From the NCBI GenBank assembly GCA_965112735.1, contig OZ218953.1, positions 2,728,001 to 2,792,000 on the forward strand: a stretch of DNA of 64,000 nucleotides, read 5' to 3'. The notes under the pieces were generated by a model. The model saw only the letters and a program-made list of their open reading frames with translations. It searched no databases and was not told where the DNA came from. The DNA is from Phaeosaccion multiseriatum. Its lineage: Eukaryota > Ochrophyta, other classes. Below, in pieces: positions 1 through 10,722 of this stretch. The translations under genes were made by a program, and so were the position numbers. The first letter of the stretch is position 1; every line of letters starts with the position of its first letter.

Positions 1-75
1 GGTCGTTCGTCCCGTTTTCTTCCCTTCGTGCCCTGGGCGTCGCTTTACAATACTGAACTGTTGTTCGAAAAACAG

Positions 76-1316
76 GTCCGAGGTGCACAAGCTGAACCAG
101 ATTATTCAGGAGGCCGAGGCGGAGAGGCAGAGGCAGGTGAAGGAGCTCGAGGCCATCACCGGGGAGAAGGGCATCTTAGCCGGGCAGCTCATGCAGCGCA
201 ACGAAGAGCTGCACCGGCTCTATGAGAAGATTAAGGTGCAAGCCTCCAGCCTCCAGCAGGGGGAGGTGCGTTTTCAGTCCCTGTCGGTGGACACCCGCCT
301 GCTCGAGAGGGACATTGGATCGATGGAGGCTGAGCTCATTGCGGCGCAGGGGCAGCTGCACGACGGGGGAGATCTCAAGGGGGCGGCACTCAAGCTGAGC
401 AAGGAGCTGATGCAGGAGAAGGCGCGGGGCAAGGCTCTGTCGGCGGAGCTCGAGAAGCCCATCAATGTGCATCGCTGGAGAGCGCTAGAGAGTAGCGCGC
501 CGGAGTGCTTCGACATGATTAAGAAGATTCAGAGCCTACAAGTGCGTGTGCGAGGTGTGCGTGTGTGTCTGTGCGGGTGTGCGTGTGTGTGTGCGTGCAT
601 GTGCCTGGGCGTGTGCAAGCGTGTGCGAGCGCGTTGGTGATACTCTTCACTGGAGTCGAGTGTTTCGGCTCTGTTGCTCGCGCACCGCTTTCTGACTGAT
701 ATCGCTGTCGTATGCCCCCGTGTCCCTCCTCCCCCCTCCCTCCAGACCCGGCTGATTAGCAAGACGGCGATGGTGACCAAGAAGGACCTGCTCATCCAAG
801 AGAAGGAGCGCCTCTACGTGGAGCTCAAGAACATTCTGGGGAGGCAGCCTGGCCCAGAGGTGCGATGATTGGTGTGAAGGACTGAAGGCAGGCATGTCTC
901 TGGTGATGAAGAGTTGACCCGTTGATGCTATGGTAGGAAGGACCCCAACTCACCGACCAACTGAAACGCCTTCCCTTCCCCCGCCTCTGCTCGGCGCTCT
1001 CCTTCTCTCTCTCTCTCTCTCCGTCTTTGCTTGATTACGTACATCCTGCCCTTCTCCCTCCCCCACACAACAGGTGGCGGAGCAGCTGCTGCTGTACCAG
1101 GACAACCTCAAGGAGAAGGTGAAGCAAATGGCGGCGATGGAGGAGGAGCTCGACATGTATCGCCAACAGGTGCAGCTCTTCAAGGAGGACATTGACACGT
1201 GCGGCAGGCGTGTACAGGGCATAAAGGCCGAGTGGCTGCACAAGATGTGGAAGACGCACTTTCGGCCGCCGGAAGAAGGGGGGGGCGAGGGAGCGGGCGC
1301 AGGCGCAGGCGCGTGA
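76..1316 (+). CDS. CFAP58: CFAP58 (CCDC147) family ciliary coiled-coil protein, 3' part
   Basis: Three exons are visible: 76-541, 746-859 and 1074-1316 (TGA at 1314). Each junction is GT/AG and the frame is kept. The product is an almost uninterrupted coiled coil. It carries the family's hallmark C-terminal segment: NVHRWRALESS, then LISKTAMVTKKDLLIQEKER, then ILGRQPGPE followed by AEQLLLYQDNLKEK. CFAP58 is an axonemal/mitochondria-sheath coiled-coil protein needed for motile cilia, so the organism very probably makes cilia. The 5' part lies outside the window: the first exon here opens at a splice acceptor (CAG at 73-75), so no start codon is expected. The tail ends in a low-complexity Gly/Ala stretch. 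The gene converges on the clathrin light chain gene, with about 180 bp of CT-rich sequence between the stop codons. Confidence 0.88.
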
Positions 1317-1498
1317 GACTTGAGGGCAGGAGGGGCGACACAGGCACCGTAGATTAAGACATACAGTACAAAAAAAGAAGAGAAAGGGGAAGAATTATAC
1401 ACCTCCTTCCCTCTGTCTCTCTTCTCTCTCTGCCTCTCTCTCTCTCTCTCCCCTCTGTGTGGGTACTCTCCTCTCTCGACGCCTCTCGACACCTCTCT

Positions 1499-1927
1499 CT
1501 ATTTGTTGGGCGGGTCCTGCTCCTCCTCCCCCTTGAGATCGAAGTCTGCCTTCATGTCTGCCAGGAGCTTCTGCATGCGCCCCCGGCTGGCAAAGTCGTC
1601 AAACTCCGCCTGCTGCATTTGCTCCAAGTCCACCAGCTCCACCACCTTCTCCCAGGGATTGAGCGAGCTTTGCACCGTGCCTAAGTGCTCCCGGAACTGC
1701 TCCTCTGCCTCTCTATTCTTCGACTGCCTCGACGCCAGCTCGTCCGTCTTTCGGTCGTAGAAGCCGTCGAGCTCGGCTTCGGCTTTTTTTCGAGTGTCCT
1801 CTTTTATTTGCGCTTCCCGTAGCCTCCTCTCCTCTCTACGCTCTTCGATCTCGGCGTTTAATCTATTCAATACCTCGTTTTCGGGAGGAGGAAGGACTTC
1901 CTGCTCTGGCTCTGGTAATTCGTACTG

Positions 1928-1973
<46 letters not shown>

Positions 1974-2170
1974 GTTTCGGCCTCGGCGCCTTCTGGCTCT
2001 CCCAGGTCTTGGTACTGGCCACTCGGGGGGTATTGCTGTTGTTGCTGGTCCGAGAAGTCCTCATACTGCTGCTGCTGCTGCTGCTCGTCCCCGTAACCGT
2101 TGCTCATACTGTCTCCTTGTGCGTAGCTTCCCATATCTCCCAAATCGCCGGTCCCTTGGGCATAGCCATC
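1499..2170 (-). CDS. Clathrin light chain
   Basis: One long exon is read on the minus strand, ending with the stop at 1499. The C-terminal half matches clathrin light chains: a charged heavy-chain-binding helix with LNAEIEERREERRLREAQ, then the diagnostic NPWEKVVELVDLEQ motif, then a short acidic tail. The N-terminal half is Gln-rich; a CTG/CAG run (about 1931-1973) encodes around 14 consecutive Gln. Clathrin light chains bind heavy-chain triskelia and regulate coat assembly. The first in-frame ATG is at 2143 (MGDMGSYAQG). The frame stays open to an acceptor-like CAG at 2173-2171 and reads DGYAQGTGDLG, resembling the following YAQGD, so an upstream coding exon in the purine-rich region is possible. 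The start is therefore uncertain; identity is sound. Confidence 0.85.
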
Positions 2171-2181
2171 CTGAAGTGGGT

Positions 2182-2560
2182 GGGTGAGTCGGCGAGGAAG
2201 GAGGGATGGAGGAAGGATAGAGTGAGGGAGTGGGTGAGTGAAGTGATGGGTGAAAGAGAAGGAGAAGAGGGAAAGAGAGAGGAGAAAAGAGAGTGAGTGA
2301 GGTGGAGGGGGGGGGAGGGAGGGAGGAGAGGAGGAGGAGGAGGAGGAGCAGGAGCAGGAGGAGCAGGAGCAGGAGGAGATGGAGGAGGTGGAGGACGAGA
2401 AGGACGAGAAGGAGGAGACCGAGGAGGAGGAGGAGGAGGAGGGGAGGAGGAGGAGGAGGAGGAGGAGGAGGAGGAGGAGGGGAGGAGGAGGAGGAGAGGG
2501 GAGGGGAGGACGTGGGACGAGGAGGAGAGGATAATCAGGAGAGGGGAGACAAGGAACCGA
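2182..2560 (+). repeat. Purine-rich (GGA/GAG)n tract
   Basis: The plus strand is almost pure purine, dominated by GGA/GAG with AGC interruptions. Open frames across it are poly-Arg/Gly/Glu artefacts. It lies upstream of the clathrin light chain gene and may hold its promoter or first intron. Confidence 0.8.
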
Positions 2561-3358
2561 GAGAAATTGGATTTATTGCATTCGTGTGGAGGACCAGGCG
2601 CTGCAGCCCACTCGTGCCCCCTTAAAGAGACTCACATTGCCTCCTACTGCTGCCTCCTCCTCAGTATAATCCATCCCCCCCTTTCTCCCCTTTCTCTCTC
2701 TCTTTTTTATTGGGAGCGAAAGGAAAAAAGTCCACCCCGGGGGATGAGAAACGTTTGGAGGATCGAATTTGGAGGGGGGGAGCGGAGAGGCGCACAAATA
2801 CGGTCAGCTCCACAGTCAGCAATAGGCCGCGCGAGAGGAGCAGGCCATCACCGCAGTGGAGGTGGAGGCTTAAGTGTGCAGCGACGAGGCCGGGGGGGTA
2901 GGCTGTGGATCCTTTTTCAAGACGTTTGTCACTGCTGGGCCAACAGCTCACAGGATTTCTCTTCTAAGAAATTGGTGGGCTGGAGGCTTCGTGGTGGGCA
3001 CTACGCAGGTGAGGACAAGAGGAAGGGGTGGAGCGTACATGCTGCTGGCTGCACGCAGGACCTGAGTGAGTTTCGCAGGTGGCGCTAGGATGTCGCGTCA
3101 GCGCCTCCCTGATCACTCCTCTCACTTCTCGGGCTGATTGTTCTCGGCAGATACTGCCGCCTCCGCCGGGAAAGTCCCCCTGGTACCATCGCCTGTGAGC
3201 TGCTGCGTGTGTTCCTCCGGTTGTAGTGAGCTTTTACCTCGCTTGGAGAAACGCGAACTCGTTTTTTAACTTCCTCCCCCTTCTCCCCCACCTTGTCGTG
3301 TCACTGCCACAGGGCGTGGACCTGGGTATAGGGTCGGGAGTCACGGCAAGAGGGAAGC
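2561..3358. other. Non-coding region upstream of the Pro/Thr-rich protein gene
   Basis: I see no convincing coding exon. A good splice acceptor (gccacag, ending at 3312) precedes a stop in the frame of the downstream gene at about 3329. It probably ends an intron inside the 5' UTR of the next gene. CAG/gtgagg near 3006 could be a donor of an upstream non-coding exon. Confidence 0.4.
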
Positions 3359-6300
3359 ATGGCTACCCCTGGTCCAACTCCTTCGCCGGCGGGTGGCTCG
3401 ACGTTTGCCCCTGGTAGGTAGAGCGTGTAGGTAGGGGGAGAAAGAGTGATATAAGGAATAATTTGACGGAGGAAAGCGCCTGCGATTGCACAGAGGCTAA
3501 CACATGTCCTGCCTTCGCTTCCCTGCGCTCTACAGGAGAGGCAACTGAGACACCCACGCCTGAGCTGACTGAGGTGCGTGATCGGCTTCCTCGCTCTATT
3601 CCATGTATTTTGTGCCCATCGTTCCATCCTTGAGCACCTCAGCCGAGGCCTCGTCCAGCAGCACTGTCCTTCCTTCCCTCCTTCCTGTATTTAACTCGAT
3701 GCCCTTGTTTCTGGTGGCTCAGGCACCCGTGGCTACTGAGACACTCCTACCTACACCCGCCCCAGCTGAGGCCTCCATAGCTCCCACCGCAGTGCCCGTT
3801 GCTGGTAAGTGTGCCTCTCTACACGCACAAAGGCAAAGGCAAAGGCTGTTCCTCTTGCTCCTGAGCGAGAGGCAGTTGTGGAGTGGAACCAACCCCGTGC
3901 TGTCCCGTGATTCTCTTTTGTCGTGCGCCTCTTACCAGACCCCACCATTGCACCCGTGCAATCCACTACCGCACCTGTAGAACCAACTGTAGTACCAACT
4001 GTAGTACCAACCCCTGCACCTGTGCAACCAACCTTTGCACCTGTACAACCAACCCCTGCACCAACAGAGCCCACAGAGGCTCCTACTCCGCCTCCGACTG
4101 CGGTACGTAATGCAGTACGTAAATGTAGTGGGCATGGTGCATGGTGCATAGGTTCAATTTTTGCTTTTGCTTCTTTCTTTGTTACGATGAGGATACGAAT
4201 GAGTGGCCCCCGTGGTGATGAGATGGGACGTGGCGAGCTTCTCCTACAACGCCCCTATCGTGCCCGCCCGTGAAAGCGTGCTCTTCTCTCATTTATACTG
4301 GAAGCGTCTTGTACTGGGGCCTACCGTGCCGCCCGACCATCTACCTCTCTAGCCCAACTCTATACCCGTTGCGCCGCATGCTGGGCCATACTGCCCTTCA
4401 GGATAAGACCCGCAGGACTTCACAACCTCCTTCTTGCGCTTGTTGATACCTATCCAACCCTCTTCGTGTGCAGCCACCCACGGTAGCCGAGACCATACCA
4501 CCCACCGCCGAGCCTACACCTGCACCCGTGGCAGCAACACCGGTACCCGTTGGTGAGTGCAAGGTTCCGCCCTGCTCCTGCAGCCCTGCTCCTGCTCCTC
4601 CAGATTCCTGGAGGAGTTTTTACCAACCCAAGTTTCTTTTACTCTGTCTCCCGTGCTTTCTTTCCCCCCACAGAACCACCAACTGCTGCACCGACAATAC
4701 CCCCGACTTTCCCACCGACTGCTTCACCGACTATCCCACCGACTGCTTCACCGACACTTGATCCCACCCCCGCGCCAATAGCGTTGGAGCCCACTCCAGT
4801 ACCGGTCCAACCCACGCCCTCGCCCACAGAGGCACCTCAACCCACTCCAGCACCTTCTCAACCTACCCCGGCACCTTCTCCACCCACCCCCGTCCCTACA
4901 GCAGAGACACTGCCGCCTGTGGCTGAGACACCAGCGCCGGTAGTGGAGACGGATCCACCTGTAGCCGAGACGGATCCGCCTGTAGCCGAGACGGAGCCGC
5001 CTGTAGCTGAGCCAACAAGCCCACCGGTAGCTCCGACACCTGCCCCTGTCGCTGTGACACCAGCGCCGGTGGCTGTGACGGAGCCGCCTGTAGCCGAGGT
5101 CACCGACCCACCCGTAGCTGTGGAGACTCCTGCCCCTGTAGCCGAGGTCACCGATGCACCCGTAGCTGCGGAGACACCAGCGCCGGTAGCCGGTGAGACA
5201 CCTGCCCCTGTCGCGCTGGAGACCCCTGCTCCTGTCGACGCGGAGACCTCTGCTCCTGTCGCTGATGAGACGCCTGCACCGGTAGCTGACGATACCCCTG
5301 CCCCTATCGCTGATGCTACACCTACGCCGGCAGCTGGGGAGACCCCTGCCCCTGCAGCCGAAGAGACCCCTGCCCCTGCAGCGGAGGAGACACCTGCCCC
5401 TGCAGCGGAGGAAACGCCTGCACCCGTCGGTAAGTCCTGTGTTTGGAAGGTACATGGTGCGAATAGAGAGTTGCTACTTTCAGTAGAGTAGCGTTTTGTT
5501 GAGGGCCAACCATTGTTGAACCTACACCTGCCCAACAACAGCACCAACGGCAGCTCCGACTGCGGCTCCGACAACTGCGCGGCCAACGGGAGCGCCAACA
5601 GCAGCCCCTACTTCCCCCCCTAGTCCTCCACCCACCTCCACTCCCACTCCCACTCCCACTCTCTCGCCCACACCATCTACAGTCACCCAGCCCCCTATCG
5701 AGCCACCCAGTACTACCTCTCCCACGTCATCGCCTACCGAACCGCCCACCGAACCCACCCCCGCACCTACCCAACAAATACATGTAGAGCCCACCCCATC
5801 ACCAACCCCCACGCCAACCCAGCAAGCACAAGTAGAACCCACTCCATCTCCAACCGACTCGGAGAACACTCCCTCTCCAACAACGAGTGGGCCATCTGCA
5901 GCACCAACAGCAGCTCCAACTTCATCTCCCACCACCACCGTCCCGTCTAATACCCCCACCCCCGCGCCAACCGAAGTAAAATTGGCGACTGCATCACCCA
6001 CCACCACCGACTCTGAACCACCCACTCTTGCACCAACAGAGGAGACGACGGACGAAACTACAGCTCCGACGGGGGACGAAACTCCAGCTCCGACAGGGGA
6101 CGAAACTGACACAAACACGCCGCGGGTGAGTGAGGGAGGAGATGTAGTGTCGAGGAGGCTCTAGGGCCAGCTTTTCTATTTATACCGCCGACCGCGTATT
6201 CCGCATGAGGCTGTGTTGTGGTTGTTGCCTGTCTGTCATGCGGATTGCGATTTGCCACCGCTCATTACAAAACTGGTAACCAACCCCCTTCCCTTCCCTC

Positions 6301-8023
6301 CACCGCTCTTGTGACGCAGGCGCTTGTGTCCGAGACTGTTGACAACTTGAGCGAAGACGCCGAGTTTGCATTTTTCAACTTTGTAGAGAGTACGTGCACT
6401 GCGGAAGGCATACAGGTGTTTGGCGAGGACAGTGACGGCGGCGCTCGAGTGTTGATTCTCGACGGCTTTGGCGACGCCGACGGTGAATGCGTCGATCCGC
6501 CTGACTTTAGCACGTCCTCAGGGCAGGCATGTGACCAGCTCACGTCGTTTGATTACGAAATCTCGGGTCTGATTTCGTCGCTCGAGTATGACTTCGACTG
6601 CACGGAAGCCTCTGGTGGTGGTGGCGGGGGTGGGGGTGGGGGCTCCAGGCGCCGACTTGTCGTGGAGAACCTCGAGTCGACGAGCTCAAAGTTTGCGGTG
6701 CTGTGCAACAGCGCCGATGAGTTTGTTGCGCTGTCGGACAATGGCCAGAACGAGGACAACGAGGACAGCTTCACCATGATTTACCAGAACGAGCAGAATG
6801 ACGGCTATGGCAGCAACGACAGCGACGAGTTCTGCAAGGGCAGCTTTGCAGGAGCCATGGGGGAGGTGCTGGGCAGCGAGGGAGGGGCAGCGGCCACCCT
6901 AGAGAGGGCCTCCGCACCCACGAGGCCGACCCCGGAGGACACGGGTGGAGGGGGAGGGGGCTTGGACACGACTCTTATTGCCATCATTTGCGCAGTGGGC
7001 GGGGCGTTGCTGCTGTTTTGTTGTTTCTGCTGGAGGCGGCGCAAGTCTCAAAAAGCAGCGGCGGAAGCCGACAGGTACGCCGACGACTACTCTTCGGACT
7101 ATTCTCCCAAGGGGGACGGCACCATGGGCAGCTTTTCGCACACTAATGACATTGGCCCAGGCGGGGTGCCGGTGGTTGTCGCGTCGCTGTCGCACAGTAA
7201 TTCACAGCATGCCCTCCACATGGAGGAAGGCGGGAGTCCCATGCACGGGAAGGGTAAGGTGGTTGCCACCGGAGTCGGTGCCGCTGCTGCTGCTGGCGCT
7301 GCGGCTGGAGCTGCCGCCGCTGCCGCACGGGACGACGACGAGTCTGACGAAAGTAGTATGGAGTCGGACGAGAGCGACGACGACGACGACGGCATGGAGG
7401 AGCAAGGAGGACACGGGGCCGTCCTCTCCCCCAAATCGGCCCGGCGGCAGAAGCTCATTGAGGACCAGCGCAAGGAGCAGGACGAGCGGAGGAAGCACAT
7501 CCAGACGCTGCTCAAGGACCGCAGCGACGCCAAGGGGGGCTTGGCGGAGGAGACGCCCCCACCACCTCCAGCGTCGAACTTCTCGTCCAACCAGTTCTCG
7601 ACCAACTTCTCCTCTGCACCGCCCAGCGCACCATCTGCTGTTGCGCCTCGTGTGTCTGGCGCTGCTGTCGCCGCCGCCGCCTTGGGAACTCCGGCGGGGG
7701 GAGCCCATCCGACCACCAGCAGCGGGCACAACTCTTCCAGCCGCCACCGGCAGTCGGAGAAGGGCGACAGCGGCAGCTATGTCTTTGATGACATGGATGA
7801 TATGAGCTCGGCCGTGTCATCCATGTACTCCCCAGGGGGGCAGTCCTCCTTCACCTCGTACAGCAACAGCAACCTCAAGTTCGGCACGCAGAAGTCGTAC
7901 GATTCGCAGTTCACGGGAGGGTGGGACGCAGAGTCGAGCCGGCCCTCGGAAGGAGTGGGGGACACGCCCAACGTGCTGGACAACGGCAGCAACCCCTTCC
8001 ATTTGCCGGGCAGCGAGTTTTAG
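3359..8023 (+). CDS. Pro/Thr/Ala-rich mucin-like single-pass membrane protein
   Basis: Eight exons: 3359-3413, 3536-3573, 3723-3804, 3939-4102, 4474-4552, 4674-5429, 5542-6125 and 6320-8023. They sum to 3,462 nt in one open frame (1,153 residues). The N-terminal half is tandem TPAPV/ETPAP/TEPPV repeats, a rigid, probably heavily O-glycosylated stalk. The last exon has a Cys-containing globular segment (about 587-790), a Gly run, a transmembrane helix with TLIAIICAVGGALLLFC, then basic WRRRK and a long Ser/Asp-rich cytoplasmic tail with a charged helix near QRKEQDERRKHIQTLLKDR. This suggests a cell-surface or wall-anchoring protein. The ATG at 3359 gives no signal peptide, so an upstream coding exon may be missing or the protein uses its internal helix as an anchor. 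I do not recognise the family. Confidence 0.75.
4674..5429 (+). repeat. Coding minisatellite for Thr-Pro-Ala-Pro-Val repeats
   Basis: One exon made almost wholly of degenerate 15-24 bp units encoding ETPAPVA, TDPPVAE and PTPAPS-like peptides. Neighbouring copies such as GCGGAGGAGACACCTGCCCC are nearly identical, so the array is probably length-variable. Confidence 0.8.
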
Positions 8024-8045
8024 GTTGAGTTGAGAGAAAAGTAGT

Positions 8046-8254
8046 GGTATAGAGGAGAGAGTGGTATGTTCTGGGACCAGGCTTTTGTTATTACTTGGCT
8101 TCCCTCCCCTCTGTTCAGTTATAGAGACGGTGATGGATGAAAAAAAAAAGAGGTATAGAGGAGAGAGTGGCATGGACTGGTTCTGGGGCCGGGCTTTTGT
8201 TATTACTTGCTTCCCACCCCCTCCCCCATCTGTTCAGTTATAGAGATGGTGATG
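8046..8254 (+). repeat. Two-copy tandem duplication in the 3' flank
   Basis: 8046-8137 and 8152-8254 are two copies of one segment: both run from GGTATAGAGGAGAGAGTGG through GCTTTTGTTATTACTTG to CTGTTCAGTTATAGAGA. They differ by a few substitutions and small indels and are separated by an A-rich stretch. They lie just after the stop codon, in the likely 3' UTR of the membrane-protein gene. Confidence 0.85.
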
Positions 8255-8970
8255 GCGGTTTTGTACTCTCCGGTTTCTGAGTACAGCTTTGTTGGGGGGG
8301 GGGGGGGCACAACTATTTTGACATGAATACATAAAAGAAACAGTAGGATCAGTATTTGTCTTGACATGAATCAACTACTCTGCAAGAGCCGCCATACTTT
8401 TTCTCTTTAGCTCTCGCTCTCTGTCCCCTCCCCTCCCGTCTCTCTCTTGTCTCCGTCTCTCATCTCTCTCTTGTCTGCGTCTCTTCTATCCGCTCCCTCT
8501 GTCTCTCGCTGTCTTGTCACTCTTCTTCTGTCAGCTCTCTCTGTCTCTCCCTGTTCCCCCGACCTTCTCCTCTCTCCCCCTTCCCTTCTCCTCTCCCTCC
8601 CTTTCCCTCTCTCTCTCTCTCTCTCTTCTCTCGGTTGGCACATGGTTCACAACCAGACGATTGTTCTGTGCTGAGGAGGAAGGGTGAGAGCACCGCATCC
8701 CTCCATCGGCCTAGTGATGTACGTGTCGCAGGCGTTCGATACGAGCATACTTTTCATTTGAACAAAGCTGAACTTGCAGAGCACATTGCGGCTTGGCCAA
8801 GCTACACCGCCACGGCCCTGTGCACGAAACAAGCTACTTCTCCTCTCCTCTGCTCCCTACTACTAGTCCCACCTACCTACCCAACCTTCCTTTCTTCCTC
8901 CTACCCATCGACCTACCTATCTACCTACCTATCTACCTACCCATACACTATGTGCCTACGCCTAGCCAAA
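8255..8970. other. Intergenic, pyrimidine-rich
   Basis: Contains a G run near 8294, long CT-rich tracts (about 8400-8630) and a CTAC-type repeat (about 8886-8945). The repeated phrase TTGACATGAAT occurs twice, near 8317 and 8361. No gene seen; it separates two converging genes. Confidence 0.6.
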
Positions 8971-9139
8971 TCAGCCACTGACTATTGTGACTCTGGTCTT
9001 CCCGTCGAGGATGCGCATGGCGTCTTCGTATTCCTTGTTATCGTACACCAGAGCGCCCGTCGCGAGCTCGTCCTCCGGGATGAGCAGGTGCTCGTGTGCA
9101 CCGCGGCCGCTGTTGCTCGGACGGGCCTTCGGAGGCGGC

Positions 9140-9180
<41 letters not shown>

Positions 9181-10069
9181 GGAGGACTTGTAAGACAGCT
9201 GAGGGTGTGGGCACACGTCTGTGGCCTCTCCCGTGGTCACGCTGACCCAGAACCGCACTCCGGCCTGCGAGGTTTGTCTCCACTCGGAGGGGTGGGCCTC
9301 TTCAACTCCGCTCTGCTCAACGGGTCTCAAGTCCGCAGACTGCCTCAGCCGACCCCGCTTCTGGTTCATTTGACTGTTGTGTTGTCGTATGGTCCGAGGT
9401 GGTTGTGGTTGTGGTGGTGGGGGAATGAAATGATGGCGAGGAAGGTCGTGAGGAAACTCCAGCAGCAGCACTCACTCGATGAAAGGACTCACCGCTTTGC
9501 CGTGCTGTGATCGGGGTTGGAGCTCTTCCCCGCGTTATTCTCTCGCTGCTCCATCGTGTATGTGCCCTGCGAACAGACAGTAGAAAGACACGCAACGGTA
9601 AGCAGTCACCAGGGAAGGTGGGTGCCTCCTTTCGCAGGCAAGGCACATGGACTTGACCCCAACTGACACCGAACACTCCGCCCCTTTGCCCTCCTCCTCC
9701 TCCCGGCCTGCTCCCTCCCTCTCTGTCTTCTCTCTCAGGAGTCTCTTGCTCAGCCCCCCCCCCCCCCCCCCCCGTTTCTGCCTTCCTCGTCTTCCCTCTC
9801 GCCCTCCCACCTCTCTCTTGTCTTGCGCTGCCTCATGCATAACTTACGTGTGCTTTGACATTGGCGGCATTCAGTCTAGCCTGCCTTCGCGACATGAACA
9901 AGCCTGGCGGCTTGAGCGTCCTAGTCACCGGGTCCGGAATCGGCCCATTGTAGTTGTGATTCCCCTCGGCGTCATCGACCATGTAAACCATTCTCGACGC
10001 GTAGAACGTGGTGTGTTCATTGACTCGCGAGGGAATGAGGAAGGGATCCGGCGCGTCCTCCCTATTCAT
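8971..10069 (-). CDS. Unrecognised small protein with a WW-like segment
   Basis: Three exons on the minus strand: 10069-9848, 9566-9493 and 9325-8971 (stop at 8971). They sum to 651 nt, 216 residues, with GT/AG junctions in phase. The start is taken as the ATG at 10069 (MNREDAPDPF); the frame is open a little further upstream without another ATG. The C-terminal exon has SEWRQTSQAGVRFWVSVTTG, which resembles the Trp/aromatic/TTGE core of a WW domain but lacks the usual second Trp. A run of 12 Gln encoded by CTG repeats (about 9139-9178) follows, then a charged C-terminus (EDELATGALVYDNKEYEDAM). I do not recognise the family; the WW similarity is only suggestive. Confidence 0.6.
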
Positions 10070-10722
10070 CGCGTCTGCCGCCTGGAGTCCTTCCCCCTCG
10101 CGGGGCGACTTTACCCACGACGAAAAGACAGGCAATGGAGACAGGCAACATTAGTTGGATGGAGACTGTCAATTCACTCCCTGTTTCTATCCGTCTTTCT
10201 CTTTCCCACTATCCCCCGTTCTCTCTCCTTCTCCTCCCTCCCCCGTTCTCTCTCTCTTGCTCTCTCCGTATCTCTCCTTCCCCATCTCTATATCTCCACC
10301 CCTCTCCCCATCTTCCCCCCTCCCTCTCTCTTTGTGTGGCTCTCTCTTCCTTCCTCTCTTTCTCGCTGATTGACGTACTTTGGTCTAGGTGGAGTGGGAG
10401 GGGAGACAATTAGGCGCTTCAACCTTTTTCATCCTCTCTCTCCCGTCTTTTACGGCCGCATACCCTCCCGACCCTTCAGAATCGCTTCATGCTTTGTTCA
10501 TTGTCCTCTCTCTCGCCCTTGTGCGCCAAGTGTTTATTCACTCAAATCGCTCGCTGCATTCATTTCCAATTGTTCATTTCGACGTTTCGCCAACTTTTAT
10601 TCAAATTTTTATGGCCTTGTCCCAAACATTTTTCCTTCCTGCCTCTGAACGTTCTGGGCACCTGTGGAAGTCGAACGAAACAACCCTTGCCCCTTGCTGG
10701 AAGGAGGAGAAAAAACAACAAG
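10070..10722. other. Intergenic region between divergent genes
   Basis: CT-rich tracts at about 10190-10370 and AT-richer sequence at about 10540-10640. Probably holds the promoters of the divergent WW-like gene and NBR1-like gene. No TATA box or gene is evident. Confidence 0.5.

Noticed and set aside
2297-3088. 263-residue plus-strand open frame rich in Gly/Glu/Arg
   Set aside because: Low-complexity artefact of the purine tract; the non-repetitive end has no recognisable domain.
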